A stretch of DNA of 15,084 nucleotides from the NCBI GenBank assembly GCA_028872685.1, contig JAPKEI010000022.1:1-15084 (forward strand), written 5' to 3'. The notes below the pieces were generated by a model. That model was not told the origin of the DNA. It made no database searches and saw nothing but the letters and a program-made list of their open reading frames with translations. Every line of letters starts with the position of its first letter. The stretch's first letter is position 1. The position numbers and the translations under genes were made by a program. Origin of the DNA: Verrucomicrobiota bacterium. Its GTDB lineage: Bacteria; Verrucomicrobiota; Verrucomicrobiia; Limisphaerales; UBA1100. Positions 1 to 6,557 of the stretch are shown piece by piece.

Positions 1-995
1 CGAGCCGAGATGGCCTCCGGCGACTGCGCCGCCGCCAAGGCCGCGGCGTCTTTGATGAGAGTATCCAGCACTCCAAGATGCACGCGCGCCATGTCGCCCG
101 CGCGGAGTTGACCGCCCGGGCTGTTGCCGATGAAGCCCTCGTTGCGATAGGCGATGCCCAGCGCTTTTTCCACAAATTCACGAGCCTCCGCCAGCTTGCC
201 TTCGGACTGCCGATGGACGCCTATATAGTAGTTGGCAAAAAATTCGCGCTTGGCCCGCTCCGCGTCATCGGGCGTGCCTTGTTCCACCGCCAACCACACA
301 TCGGCCTCGGTGACTTTGCCCGCATAAAAATTGTAAAGCGCTTCCATCGGCACGCGCTTGTCTTCGCTCAACTTCACTTCCATCATCGAGTCGCGCGCTT
401 TTCCCAATCCGTCCAAACGCGCCGTGCACATAAAATGCCACAACGCCACTTCGACGTCCTCGGTGTTCGCCGTCCAGTGCCATTCGAATTGACTGCGGCT
501 TTCATTAAACTGGCCTTGCATCGCGTACGCCACACAGATTTGCCAATGCAACGATTCTTTGTCGGGCTTGAGTTTAAGGAACGTGTTCCAATCGGCCACC
601 GCGTCATTCAGTCGACCGGCCTTGAAATGGCTGCAACCGCGCAGTTGATACACGTCAGCGAAAGTGGGGTCGTACGAAATGGCGATGGAATAATCCTTCA
701 CCGCGCGTTCATCGAGGCTGAAGATATCGAGCAACTGCGCGCGCTTGATGTAAGCAAAACGATTGGTCACATCCACGCCCACCGCGCGATCCACCAGCTC
801 GAGCACGGCGTTGGTGTTGCCCGCTTGCAGGGCGTCGATGGCTTGCAGGAAAAACTCCTCCTGTTCCACCTTGGGAAATGCCACCGGCTTCTTGTCGCGC
901 TGACCATTTTGGCGCGCTTGGAATTGCTGCGCCGCCACTCCTACCGTCAAGCACAGCCCGACCGCGCAAATTATTTTGGAATAACCTCCTCTCAC
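1..995 (-). CDS. Secreted TPR-repeat protein, NlpI-like (3' end beyond window)
   Basis: The reverse strand stays open from a GTG at 995-993 to the left edge, giving at least 331 residues with the C-terminus missing. The N-terminus reads as a Sec signal peptide: a basic start (RGGYSK), a hydrophobic core (IICAVGLCLTVGVAA), then a polar region. Residues of about 40-170 form TPR-like helix pairs, with clear units at RAQLLDIFSLDERAVKDYS and RGCSHFKAGRLNDAVADW. It shares with the next gene the motif WHF[LM]CxAR (W186 here), a following RVPM segment, and GD[MV]ARVH near the C-terminus, so the two are tandem paralogues. Start choice is uncertain. A GGAGG-like run lies just inside the GTG rather than before it, and a GTG at 1046 is in frame, but 995 gives the better signal peptide. 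The likely role is periplasmic or surface protein-protein scaffolding; substrate unknown. Confidence 0.8.
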   Translation of the reverse strand, partial: MRGGYSKIICAVGLCLTVGVAAQQFQARQNGQRDKKPVAFPKVEQEEFFLQAIDALQAGNTNAVLELVDRAVGVDVTNRFAYIKRAQLLDIFSLDERAVKDYSIAISYDPTFADVYQLRGCSHFKAGRLNDAVADWNTFLKLKPDKESLHWQICVAYAMQGQFNESRSQFEWHWTANTEDVEVALWHFMCTARLDGLGKARDSMMEVKLSEDKRVPMEALYNFYAGKVTEADVWLAVEQGTPDDAERAKREFFANYYIGVHRQSEGKLAEAREFVEKALGIAYRNEGFIGNSPGGQLRAGDMARVHLGVLDTLIKDAAALAAAQSPEAISA

Positions 996-1064
996 CGCTG
1001 CGAATCTAGGCAGAAAACCCAAGCCGACCAAGGCCAAGCTATTCACAGCGGTGAATACTTTCCT

Positions 1065-1946
1065 CTACTTTTCCGCTTTCACTTTGGGGACGAGAATCTT
1101 GTTCAACTCCGCGTGCACCCGCGCCACGTCGCCCATATAGTCGTGGTTATCCGCCACCGCCGCAGCAAGGGCGATGTATTGGTCGCGCAGTTTCTCTTCC
1201 TCCGTGGCCTCGTACCACAGCCCGAGATAAAGATGCGCGTAAAACAACTGCCGCTCCAATCGCGCGCCCTTCACTCCGCCCGCGCGCGCCTTGTCCAAAA
1301 CTTTCGCCGGCGTGCTCTTGCCGCCAAAGAGCGCCAGCACTTCCATCATCGGCACACGCCCATCGCCCACGATGGGAATCAACTTTGCCTTCGCCTCTTT
1401 AATCCCCTTCGCCCGCGCAAGACACAGGAAATGCCAAACCGCATTTTCCACGTCATTTCGGTTCACCGTTTGATGCCGTTCAAATTGCTCGTAGCCCTTC
1501 TTGAATTCGTTCGCGTAATAATACGAAATACCGCGCTGCCAATGATGGGGATCTTGTCGCGGATACGCCTTGATGAACACATCGAAGTCCGCAATTGATT
1601 CCTTGATTTTCCCCAGCTTGAAATACGCCTCACCACGTTCCTGATGCGTGTCAGCGACGCGCTCTTTATCCGGCTTCAACGCCAGCACCTTCGTGTACGC
1701 CGCTGCGGCCTTGGCGTGTTGGCGGAGTTTACTGTGCAATTGGCCTTTGAAATAATGGAGTCTCGAATTCCTTGGCTCGGCCGCCACCGCCTTCGCCGCA
1801 AGCTTGAGCGCCTCATCCGTTTTCCCTGCTCGAAATGCTTCCGCCGCTGCTTCCACAAACTTCAGCGCCGGCCCGTCTTTATCCGCCGCTTGCGCCCAGT
1901 TGAAATTCATATTCATCATCAGTGCCAAAGAAATCCAAATCCTCAT
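1065..1946 (-). CDS. Secreted TPR-repeat protein, NlpI-like
   Basis: This gene encodes 293 residues. The frame remains open to 2144, but that extension would run into the divergent transporter gene. The ATG at 1946 is chosen because it starts a good signal peptide (MRIWISLALMMNMNFNWAQA, cleavage before ADKDG) and has an AGGA about 8 nt upstream. Residues of about 25-165 contain four consecutive TPR units (AEAFRAGKTDEALKLAAKAV, GQLHSKLRQHAKAAAAY, GEAYFKLGKIKESIADF, GISYYYANEFKKGYEQFE). After them come the paralogue signature AVWHFLCLAR (W171), RVPMMEVL and GDVARVH. The C-terminus is basic. It lies 69 nt upstream of its paralogue on the same strand, so they are probably cotranscribed. No enzymatic motif is visible. 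The NlpI-like label rests on repeat architecture and secretion, not on a demonstrated function. Confidence 0.88.
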   Translation of the reverse strand: MRIWISLALMMNMNFNWAQAADKDGPALKFVEAAAEAFRAGKTDEALKLAAKAVAAEPRNSRLHYFKGQLHSKLRQHAKAAAAYTKVLALKPDKERVADTHQERGEAYFKLGKIKESIADFDVFIKAYPRQDPHHWQRGISYYYANEFKKGYEQFERHQTVNRNDVENAVWHFLCLARAKGIKEAKAKLIPIVGDGRVPMMEVLALFGGKSTPAKVLDKARAGGVKGARLERQLFYAHLYLGLWYEATEEEKLRDQYIALAAAVADNHDYMGDVARVHAELNKILVPKVKAEK

Positions 1947-2037
1947 GCGGCGAATCCTAACTACTTGCCCACCATCTGCAACAGCAATTCCCATAAACTC
2001 GTGACAATCCGACCGCGACAGCGTACCCCTTCGCGCC
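1947..2037. promoter_or_regulatory. Divergent intergenic region (TPR pair / EamA transporter)
   Basis: These 91 bp separate two divergently transcribed genes and must carry both promoters. On the plus strand, GTGACA (2001-2006) lies 17 nt before TACCCC (2024-2029), 9 nt ahead of the transporter ATG. The -35 match is good, but the -10 match to the sigma-70 consensus is poor. On the minus strand there is no convincing promoter pair. No stem-loop or operator palindrome stands out. Confidence 0.35.
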
Positions 2038-2994
2038 ATGTTTGCCGCTTTGTTATGCACTGTGTTGTTTTCCGCCTCCGCCGTTTCGGCGAGGAAAACC
2101 ACCGAGCATATCGGCGGCACCGAGGCCAATTTCACGCGCCTCATTTTTGCACCGCTGCTGATGCTGCTCGTCGCGCTAAGCTTCGGCCCCGCTCTCGCCG
2201 GCTATTGGCATCCCACCCTCTTTGGGCTGTTTTTCCTCAGCGGCGCGATTGGCTTTGGCGTGGGCGACATCGCATTGTTTCAAGCCTTCCCGTTAATTGG
2301 CTCGCGGCTTACTACGCTTATTGTCCATTGCGTGTCCGTGCCCGTGGCTGCCACTATCGAGTATCTATGGCTCGGCACCACAATGACGGCCGCGCAAATT
2401 GTCTGCGCCGTCATCATCCTTTCCGGCGTGGCTGTTGCCCTTGCCCCGCGTGAAAATTTGCACATCAAACGCCGCGACCTGTTCAAAGGCATCGGCTGGG
2501 GACTCATCGCCGCTGTCGGCCAAGGCTTTGGCGCTGGCGTGCTCAGTCGTTATATTTATAAATTGGCAATAGAAATGGATACCCTCCCGCTAGACGGCTT
2601 TCACGCGGGCATTACCGTAGCGGTGCAACGCATGCTTGGCGGCATGGCGTTTTCCGGCCTGTGCCTTCTGGCTTTCCGTGCTTGGCTCAAAAACCGGCCT
2701 GACTCAAAGAACATCGGCAATCTCACCCGGCGCGACAATCAATGGCGCCCCGCTCTGCCGTGGCTACTCGCCACCGGCCTCGCCGGGCCCGCGCTGGGGG
2801 TCACTTGCTACCAATGGGCGCTGCTCGATAACCCCACCGGCGTCGTACTCCCCATCATCGCTGCCACCCCCTTGGTCGTCATCCCCTTTGCCATTTTAAT
2901 GAAAGAGGAAAAACCAAGCTGGCGCGCGCTGATCGGCGGGGTAATCGCGGTGGGCGGCGTGGTGGGAATGGTGATGATGACAAAGGCCCATTGA
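2038..2994 (+). CDS. EamA/DMT-superfamily transporter
   Basis: This gene encodes 318 residues, very hydrophobic, with about ten predicted membrane helices in two halves. That matches the duplicated EamA fold of the drug/metabolite transporter superfamily. The first half runs from the N-terminal helix (MFAALLCTVLFSASAVSAR) through the segment around GFGVGDIALFQAFPLIGSR, a position typical of EamA proteins (the G-D-x-x-xFxA/PLIGSR loop). The second half starts after a basic cytoplasmic stretch (HIKRRDLFKG) and ends with VLPIIAATPLVVIPFAIL followed by a GGVIAVGGVVG helix. DMT exporters of this type move amino acids, nucleotides or small metabolites across the inner membrane; the substrate cannot be read here. 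Its position just ahead of the arg operon is suggestive, but that operon has its own promoter. No clear ribosome-binding site precedes the ATG. An upstream start would run into the divergent promoter region. Confidence 0.85.
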   Translation: MFAALLCTVLFSASAVSARKTTEHIGGTEANFTRLIFAPLLMLLVALSFGPALAGYWHPTLFGLFFLSGAIGFGVGDIALFQAFPLIGSRLTTLIVHCVSVPVAATIEYLWLGTTMTAAQIVCAVIILSGVAVALAPRENLHIKRRDLFKGIGWGLIAAVGQGFGAGVLSRYIYKLAIEMDTLPLDGFHAGITVAVQRMLGGMAFSGLCLLAFRAWLKNRPDSKNIGNLTRRDNQWRPALPWLLATGLAGPALGVTCYQWALLDNPTGVVLPIIAATPLVVIPFAILMKEEKPSWRALIGGVIAVGGVVGMVMMTKAH

Positions 2995-2998
2995 CCAA

Positions 2999-3027
2999 TT
3001 GACAACCGCCTCATTCCGGCCTATATT
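2999..3027 (+). promoter_or_regulatory. Sigma-70 promoter of the arginine operon
   Basis: A perfect -35 hexamer TTGACA (2999-3004) is followed by an exact 17-nt spacer and TATATT (3022-3027; 5 of 6 matches to TATAAT). It starts 5 bp after the transporter stop codon. Predicted initiation falls at about 3033-3037, right at the ATG of the Arg-rich leader ORF. This is by far the best promoter match in the window. A second TTGAC lies 8 bp upstream (2991-2995), overlapping the transporter stop. No ArgR-type ARG box is recognisable around it. Confidence 0.8.
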
Positions 3028-3036
3028 CCCCTCCGA

Positions 3037-3084
3037 ATGAACCTGCAGACTCAATCCAAGTCTTCGCGTCGACGCCGCCGTTAA
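3037..3084 (+). CDS. Candidate arginine leader peptide (15 aa, five terminal Arg codons)
   Basis: The ORF encodes MNLQTQSKSSRRRRR and a TAA. The last five sense codons (3067-3081: CGT CGA CGC CGC CGT) are all arginine. It begins about 10 nt after the -10 box of the operon promoter, so the mRNA would carry little or no 5' leader. No Shine-Dalgarno is visible, consistent with leaderless initiation. It ends 30 nt before argJ, the first of four arginine-biosynthesis genes. Leader peptides rich in the end-product amino acid are the hallmark of attenuation in trp, his, leu, ilv and thr operons. Applying that logic to arginine is inference. The run of Arg codons includes the CGA triplet, often a slow codon, suggesting ribosome pausing when Arg-tRNA is short or, alternatively, nascent-chain arrest by polyarginine. 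A chance ORF of this composition in this place is possible but unlikely. Confidence 0.72.
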   Translation: MNLQTQSKSSRRRRR

Positions 3085-3098
3085 GGTTGCGTTGGATT
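3053..3098 (+). promoter_or_regulatory. Possible leader RNA stem enclosing the Arg codons
   Basis: AATCCAA (3053-3059, codons 6-8 of the leader ORF) is perfectly complementary to TTGGATT (3092-3098), in the leader-argJ gap. The 7-bp stem would enclose the five Arg codons and the stop. A ribosome halted on the Arg codons would cover or melt it. Inside the loop is the 10-nt palindrome GCGTCGACGC (3066-3075). Stability is modest and no U-run follows, so this is not a classical terminator. Confidence 0.35.
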
Positions 3099-3114
3099 CA
3101 CCTACTCTTTCCCA

Positions 3115-4449
3115 ATGCCCCCTCTTAAAAAGATGAAATCTTTTCATTCCATTGATGGTTCTATTGTTGCCCCGCGGGGTTTTCTCGCGGCGGGGCTATT
3201 CTGTGATGTCAAACGCCTCGGCACCGGCAAGGGTAGCAACAAAGGGCGCAAACGCGACCTCGCGGTCATCGTCTCCGAGGTGCCGGCCAAGGCGGCGGGA
3301 ATGTTTACCACCAATCAAATTTGCGCCGCGCCGGTGAAACTTTGCGTGGACCACATCACCGATGGCAACGCTCAGGCGGTGGTCATCAACTCCGGCAACG
3401 CCAACGCCTGTACCGGCCCGCGCGGGCTCAAGGACGCACACGAAATGGCGGCGCTGCTCGCCGATGAACTTTTGCTGCAACCGACCGATGTGCTCGTGGG
3501 CTCCACGGGACGAATTGGCTTGCCGATGCCGATGCCAAATATCCGCACGGGCATTCGCGAGATTGTCAAAGAACTGGACAACGCCCCCTCCGCCGCGCAT
3601 CACGCCGCCGAGGCGATTATGACCAGCGACACGCGCGCTAAAGAAATTGCAGTGGAATTCAAGCTCGGCGGCAAAACCGTCCGCATCGGCGGCATCGGCA
3701 AAGGCGCGGGAATGATCCAGCCGGGCATGAGCCCCACCGGCGCGCGCCCCGCCAGCGTGCCCCTCCACGCCACGATGCTCGCCTATCTCACCACCGATGC
3801 GAAGGTGGACGCCCGCACCTTGCGCACTTGCCTGCGCGAAGCAGTCGCGAACAGTTTCAACTGCATCACCGTCGACGGCGATATGAGCACCAATGACACC
3901 GTGCTCATCCTTGCCAACGGCCTCGCCGGAAACAAAAAACTCAGCGCGCGCGATTTGAAGATTTTCCAAGCCGCGCTCAATCACGTGTGCCTCGAGCTCG
4001 CCAAAATGATGGTGCGCGATGGTGAAGGCATCACGCGGATGGTCACCGTCCGCGTGAAAGGCGCGAAAACACAAAAGGACGCCGACGCTGCCGCGCGCGC
4101 TGTGGGAAATAGCGCCCTTGTGAAAACCAGTTGGCACGGTGGCGACCCCAACTGGGGCCGCATCATCGACGCCCTCGGCTACTCGCCCGCAAAGGTCATC
4201 GAAGAAAAAGTAGACATTGCTTACAGCGCACCCAGCGCAAAAAAGCTCGTCCACTCATTGAAGAAAGGCCGCCCCACGAAGGCGACCTTCAAAACCCTCT
4301 GCACCGCCGTCGCTCCCGCTGAGTTCGACCTGCACATCAACCTAAACCTCGGAAAGTCCGCCGCCGTGCTCTACGCTGCCGACCTCACCGAAGCCTACGT
4401 CGATTTCAACAAAGGCGACATTACCAACCCCGCATCACTCGGAGGCTAA
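3115..4449 (+). CDS. argJ: ArgJ, glutamate N-acetyltransferase / acetylornithine transacetylase
   Basis: This gene encodes 444 residues. It transfers acetyl from N-acetylornithine to glutamate, regenerating N-acetylglutamate (cyclic arginine pathway). ArgJ hallmarks in order are GSIVAPRGFLAAG near the N-terminus, INSGNANACTG (oxyanion region), GSTGRIGLPMP, KGAGMI, ATML (autocleavage between Ala219 and the nucleophile Thr220), FNCITVDGDMSTNDT, and GGDPNWGRIIDALGYS. Cleavage should give alpha and beta chains. An unusual feature is that 13 residues (206-218) separate GMIQPGM from ATML, where the family usually runs straight through (GMIxPxMATML). The start is uncertain: ATG at 3115 or at 3133 (MKSFHS), neither with a good Shine-Dalgarno. 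The second ATG lies in a 7-bp AU-rich hairpin (3128-3144). First gene of the arg operon; its stop codon abuts argB. Whether it is mono- or bifunctional (acetyl-CoA using) cannot be told. Confidence 0.96.
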   Translation: MPPLKKMKSFHSIDGSIVAPRGFLAAGLFCDVKRLGTGKGSNKGRKRDLAVIVSEVPAKAAGMFTTNQICAAPVKLCVDHITDGNAQAVVINSGNANACTGPRGLKDAHEMAALLADELLLQPTDVLVGSTGRIGLPMPMPNIRTGIREIVKELDNAPSAAHHAAEAIMTSDTRAKEIAVEFKLGGKTVRIGGIGKGAGMIQPGMSPTGARPASVPLHATMLAYLTTDAKVDARTLRTCLREAVANSFNCITVDGDMSTNDTVLILANGLAGNKKLSARDLKIFQAALNHVCLELAKMMVRDGEGITRMVTVRVKGAKTQKDADAAARAVGNSALVKTSWHGGDPNWGRIIDALGYSPAKVIEEKVDIAYSAPSAKKLVHSLKKGRPTKATFKTLCTAVAPAEFDLHINLNLGKSAAVLYAADLTEAYVDFNKGDITNPASLGG

Positions 4450-5319
4450 ATGCAGGAACTTATCACCAAAGCCAACACGTTGCTCGAGGCGCTGCCGTAT
4501 ATTCAGCGGTTTGCGGGTGCGACGTTTGTGGTGAAGTACGGCGGCAGTTTTATGGACAGCCCCGACGAGGCGGTGCGCACGGGCGTGGCTCGGGATGTGG
4601 TTTTTTTGGAGGCGGTGGAAATCAATCCGGTGGTCGTACACGGCGGTGGCAAACGCATCAACAAGGCGCTCGCAGCGGCCGGCGTGGAGTCGCGCTTTGT
4701 CAACGGACTGCGTTACACGGACGCGGCGACGGTCGAGATTGTTGACCGTGTACTTTCGACTGAAATCAATCCAGAGATTGTCGGCCTCATTAATTCGCTC
4801 GGCGGCGTGGCTAAAGGCATTGCCGGCACGGAAATTTTCTCCTGTAAAAAACACGCGCCTCACGAGTCCAAAGGCGAGGATTACGGCTATGTCGGCGAGG
4901 TCACCGGCGTGAACATCGCGCCGCTGGAGGAGTGCATCGCGCAAGGCATCACGCCGGTCATCTCCCCCACCGCGCGCGATGCGGACGGCCAGGTTTACAA
5001 CTGCAACGCCGACGACGCCGCCGCCCAAGCCGCCATCGCACTCACCGCAAAGCGACTGGTGTTTATGAGCGATGTGCCCGGGCTATTGCGCGACCCTAAG
5101 GACGACGCCACCCTCATTTCGCATCTCGACATCGCCCAGGTCGACGAGCTGAAAAAAACCGGCGTCATCGCCAGCGGAATGATTCCAAAAGTTGACAGCG
5201 CCGTCACCGCCATCAACGCCGGCGTGGACAAAGTCGCCCTCGTTAACGGACAGATTCATCACGCAGTTTTACTGGAAATTTTCACCGACAAAGGGGTGGG
5301 AACGGAGATTGTGAAATGA
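4450..5319 (+). CDS. argB: ArgB, N-acetylglutamate kinase
   Basis: This gene encodes 289 residues, normal for the family. It phosphorylates N-acetylglutamate with ATP, the committed step of arginine synthesis. Visible amino-acid-kinase motifs are VVKYGGSFMD (phosphate-binding Lys), VVHGGGKRINKAL (Gly-rich loop), FVNGLRYTD, YNCNADDAA, FMSDVPGLLRD and GGMIPK-like GMIPKVDSAV. The N-terminus (about residues 1-22, ending in EALPYIQRFAG) matches the extra N-terminal helix found in hexameric, arginine-inhibited NAGKs. Feedback inhibition by arginine is therefore likely, but it is inferred. The ATG directly follows the argJ TAA, and a GGAGG at 4441-4445 inside the argJ end acts as ribosome-binding site. 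Its last bases overlap argD by ATGA. Confidence 0.97.
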   Translation: MQELITKANTLLEALPYIQRFAGATFVVKYGGSFMDSPDEAVRTGVARDVVFLEAVEINPVVVHGGGKRINKALAAAGVESRFVNGLRYTDAATVEIVDRVLSTEINPEIVGLINSLGGVAKGIAGTEIFSCKKHAPHESKGEDYGYVGEVTGVNIAPLEECIAQGITPVISPTARDADGQVYNCNADDAAAQAAIALTAKRLVFMSDVPGLLRDPKDDATLISHLDIAQVDELKKTGVIASGMIPKVDSAVTAINAGVDKVALVNGQIHHAVLLEIFTDKGVGTEIVK

Positions 5320-6557
5320 GTTCAGAAAAAATCAAATCCCGCATCGACGCCCACGTCATCCCAACGTACGCACGCTTCCCCATCGCCCTCACCCACGGCG
5401 AGGGCTGCCACGTTTTTGATGCGGACGGCAAACGCTACCTCGACCTCGGCGCGGGCATTGCCACGGCGTGCCTCGGCCACGGGCATCCGGAAGTCGCGTC
5501 CGCGCTCGCCGAGCAAGCGGGCAAGCTCACGCACGTTTCCAATTTATATTATACCGAGCCGCAGGGATTGCTTGCCGAAAAACTCGTCGCGCTCGCGGGT
5601 GGCAACGGCAAAGTTTTTTTCTGCAACAGCGGCGCGGAAGCCAACGAGGCACTTTACAAACTCGCACGACTGCGCGGCGCGGACGATGGCCAATTTGAAA
5701 TCCTCACCACGCTCGGCTCGTTCCACGGACGCACGCTCGCGGGCATCGCCGCCACGGGACAGCCGAAAGTGAAGGAAGGCTTCGCGCCCGCAGTAGAAGG
5801 CTTCCGCCACGTGCCCTACGGTGACCTCGAAGCGATGCGCGAGGCCATCTCGCCCGCCACCGGCGCCATTCTCGTGGAGCCCATCCAAGGCGAAAGCGGC
5901 GTCAACTGCGCCTCGCCTGATTATCTCCTCGGCCTGCGCGAGCTGTGCGACGAACGCAATTTGCTGCTGTTACTCGATGAAGTACAATGCGGCCATTTCC
6001 GCACGGGAAACTTTTTTGGCTGGCAAACCATTATGGCCGCACACGCGGAATTCGCGCCCGATGCCTGTTCGATGGGCAAGAGCATCGCCGCCGGTTTGCC
6101 GATGGGCGCCATCTGGGCCAGCGCGCCTTTGCAGGATTTGCTCGGCCCCGGCACGCACGGCACTACTTTTGGTGGCACGCCGTTGGTGAGCACAAGCGCG
6201 TTAAAAGCCATCGAGATTATCGAACGCGATGGCCTCGCGCAAAATGCCACCGAGATTGGGAACTATTTAGCCGAACAAATCGGCCAACTCATCGCCCACC
6301 ATCCCAACGTGCTGCGCGAAGTACGCGGGCTCGGCTTGATGATTGGTGTGGAACTCACCGAAGGCGTCGCCGCCTTTGCCGAAAGCAAACGGCCCGCGTC
6401 CGTACAAATCGTCGAGCGACTGCATACCGCTGGACTGCTCACCATCCCCGCCGGCGCACGCGTCTTTCGCCTGTTGCCGCCGCTGAACATTTCCAAACAA
6501 GACGCCGACGAAGGCCTCGCCATCATCGAAAGCGTCATCAAAGAACTCGCACAATGA
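5316..6557 (+). CDS. argD: ArgD, acetylornithine aminotransferase (PLP)
   Basis: This gene encodes 413 residues, a class-III (fold type I) aminotransferase. It converts N-acetylglutamate semialdehyde to N-acetylornithine using glutamate. Motifs are YLDLGAGIATACLGHGHP near the N-terminus, FFCNSGAEANEAL (PLP phosphate contact), GSFHGRTLA, LVEPIQGESGV, LLLDEVQCGHFRTG (cofactor Asp) and SMGKSIAAGLPMGA with Schiff-base Lys255. It ends with EVRGLGLMIGVEL and a C-terminal domain with FRLLPPLNIS. The start codon overlaps the argB stop (ATGA at 5316-5319), implying translational coupling, and the same arrangement recurs with argF. The neighbours make ArgD the best assignment over other class-III aminotransferases such as ornithine or succinylornithine aminotransferases. 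Dual use in lysine synthesis (DapC activity) is possible. Confidence 0.96.
   Translation: MSSEKIKSRIDAHVIPTYARFPIALTHGEGCHVFDADGKRYLDLGAGIATACLGHGHPEVASALAEQAGKLTHVSNLYYTEPQGLLAEKLVALAGGNGKVFFCNSGAEANEALYKLARLRGADDGQFEILTTLGSFHGRTLAGIAATGQPKVKEGFAPAVEGFRHVPYGDLEAMREAISPATGAILVEPIQGESGVNCASPDYLLGLRELCDERNLLLLLDEVQCGHFRTGNFFGWQTIMAAHAEFAPDACSMGKSIAAGLPMGAIWASAPLQDLLGPGTHGTTFGGTPLVSTSALKAIEIIERDGLAQNATEIGNYLAEQIGQLIAHHPNVLREVRGLGLMIGVELTEGVAAFAESKRPASVQIVERLHTAGLLTIPAGARVFRLLPPLNISKQDADEGLAIIESVIKELAQ

Noticed and set aside
995..1046. Alternative GTG start at 1046 for the left TPR gene
   Set aside because: It is in frame and near a purine-rich stretch, but it makes a 17-residue extension before an otherwise standard signal peptide. 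Kept only as an alternative.
78..1598. Long plus-strand ORF (506 codons) across the TPR genes
   Set aside because: It spans the stop and gap between two good minus-strand genes, has an Arg/His-rich composition typical of antisense frames, and shows no domain. The minus strand gives signal peptides and TPRs.
1947..2144. N-terminal extension of the second TPR gene to 2144
   Set aside because: It overlaps the divergent transporter gene and would bury a good signal peptide internally.
2985..3114. ArgR-type ARG box at the arg promoter
   Set aside because: I found no sequence resembling the TGAATnnnnATTCA palindrome in the region.
3169..3196. GC-rich palindrome followed by TTTTCT inside argJ as an intrinsic terminator/attenuator
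   Set aside because: The short form (CCC/GGG around CGCG) is too small. The longer 7-bp stem (3169-3175 with 3190-3196) is not followed by a U-run. The bases encode conserved ArgJ residues (APRGFLAAG).
3196..4254. Long minus-strand ORF antisense to argJ
   Set aside because: It lies wholly within argJ, whose motifs are unmistakable. Gly/Ala/His/Asp-rich translation is expected from GC-skewed codons read backwards.
5987..6553. Extension of argF upstream through argD
   Set aside because: The extra residues are the out-of-frame shadow of argD; ATG 6554 gives the normal OTCase N-terminus with an ATGA overlap.
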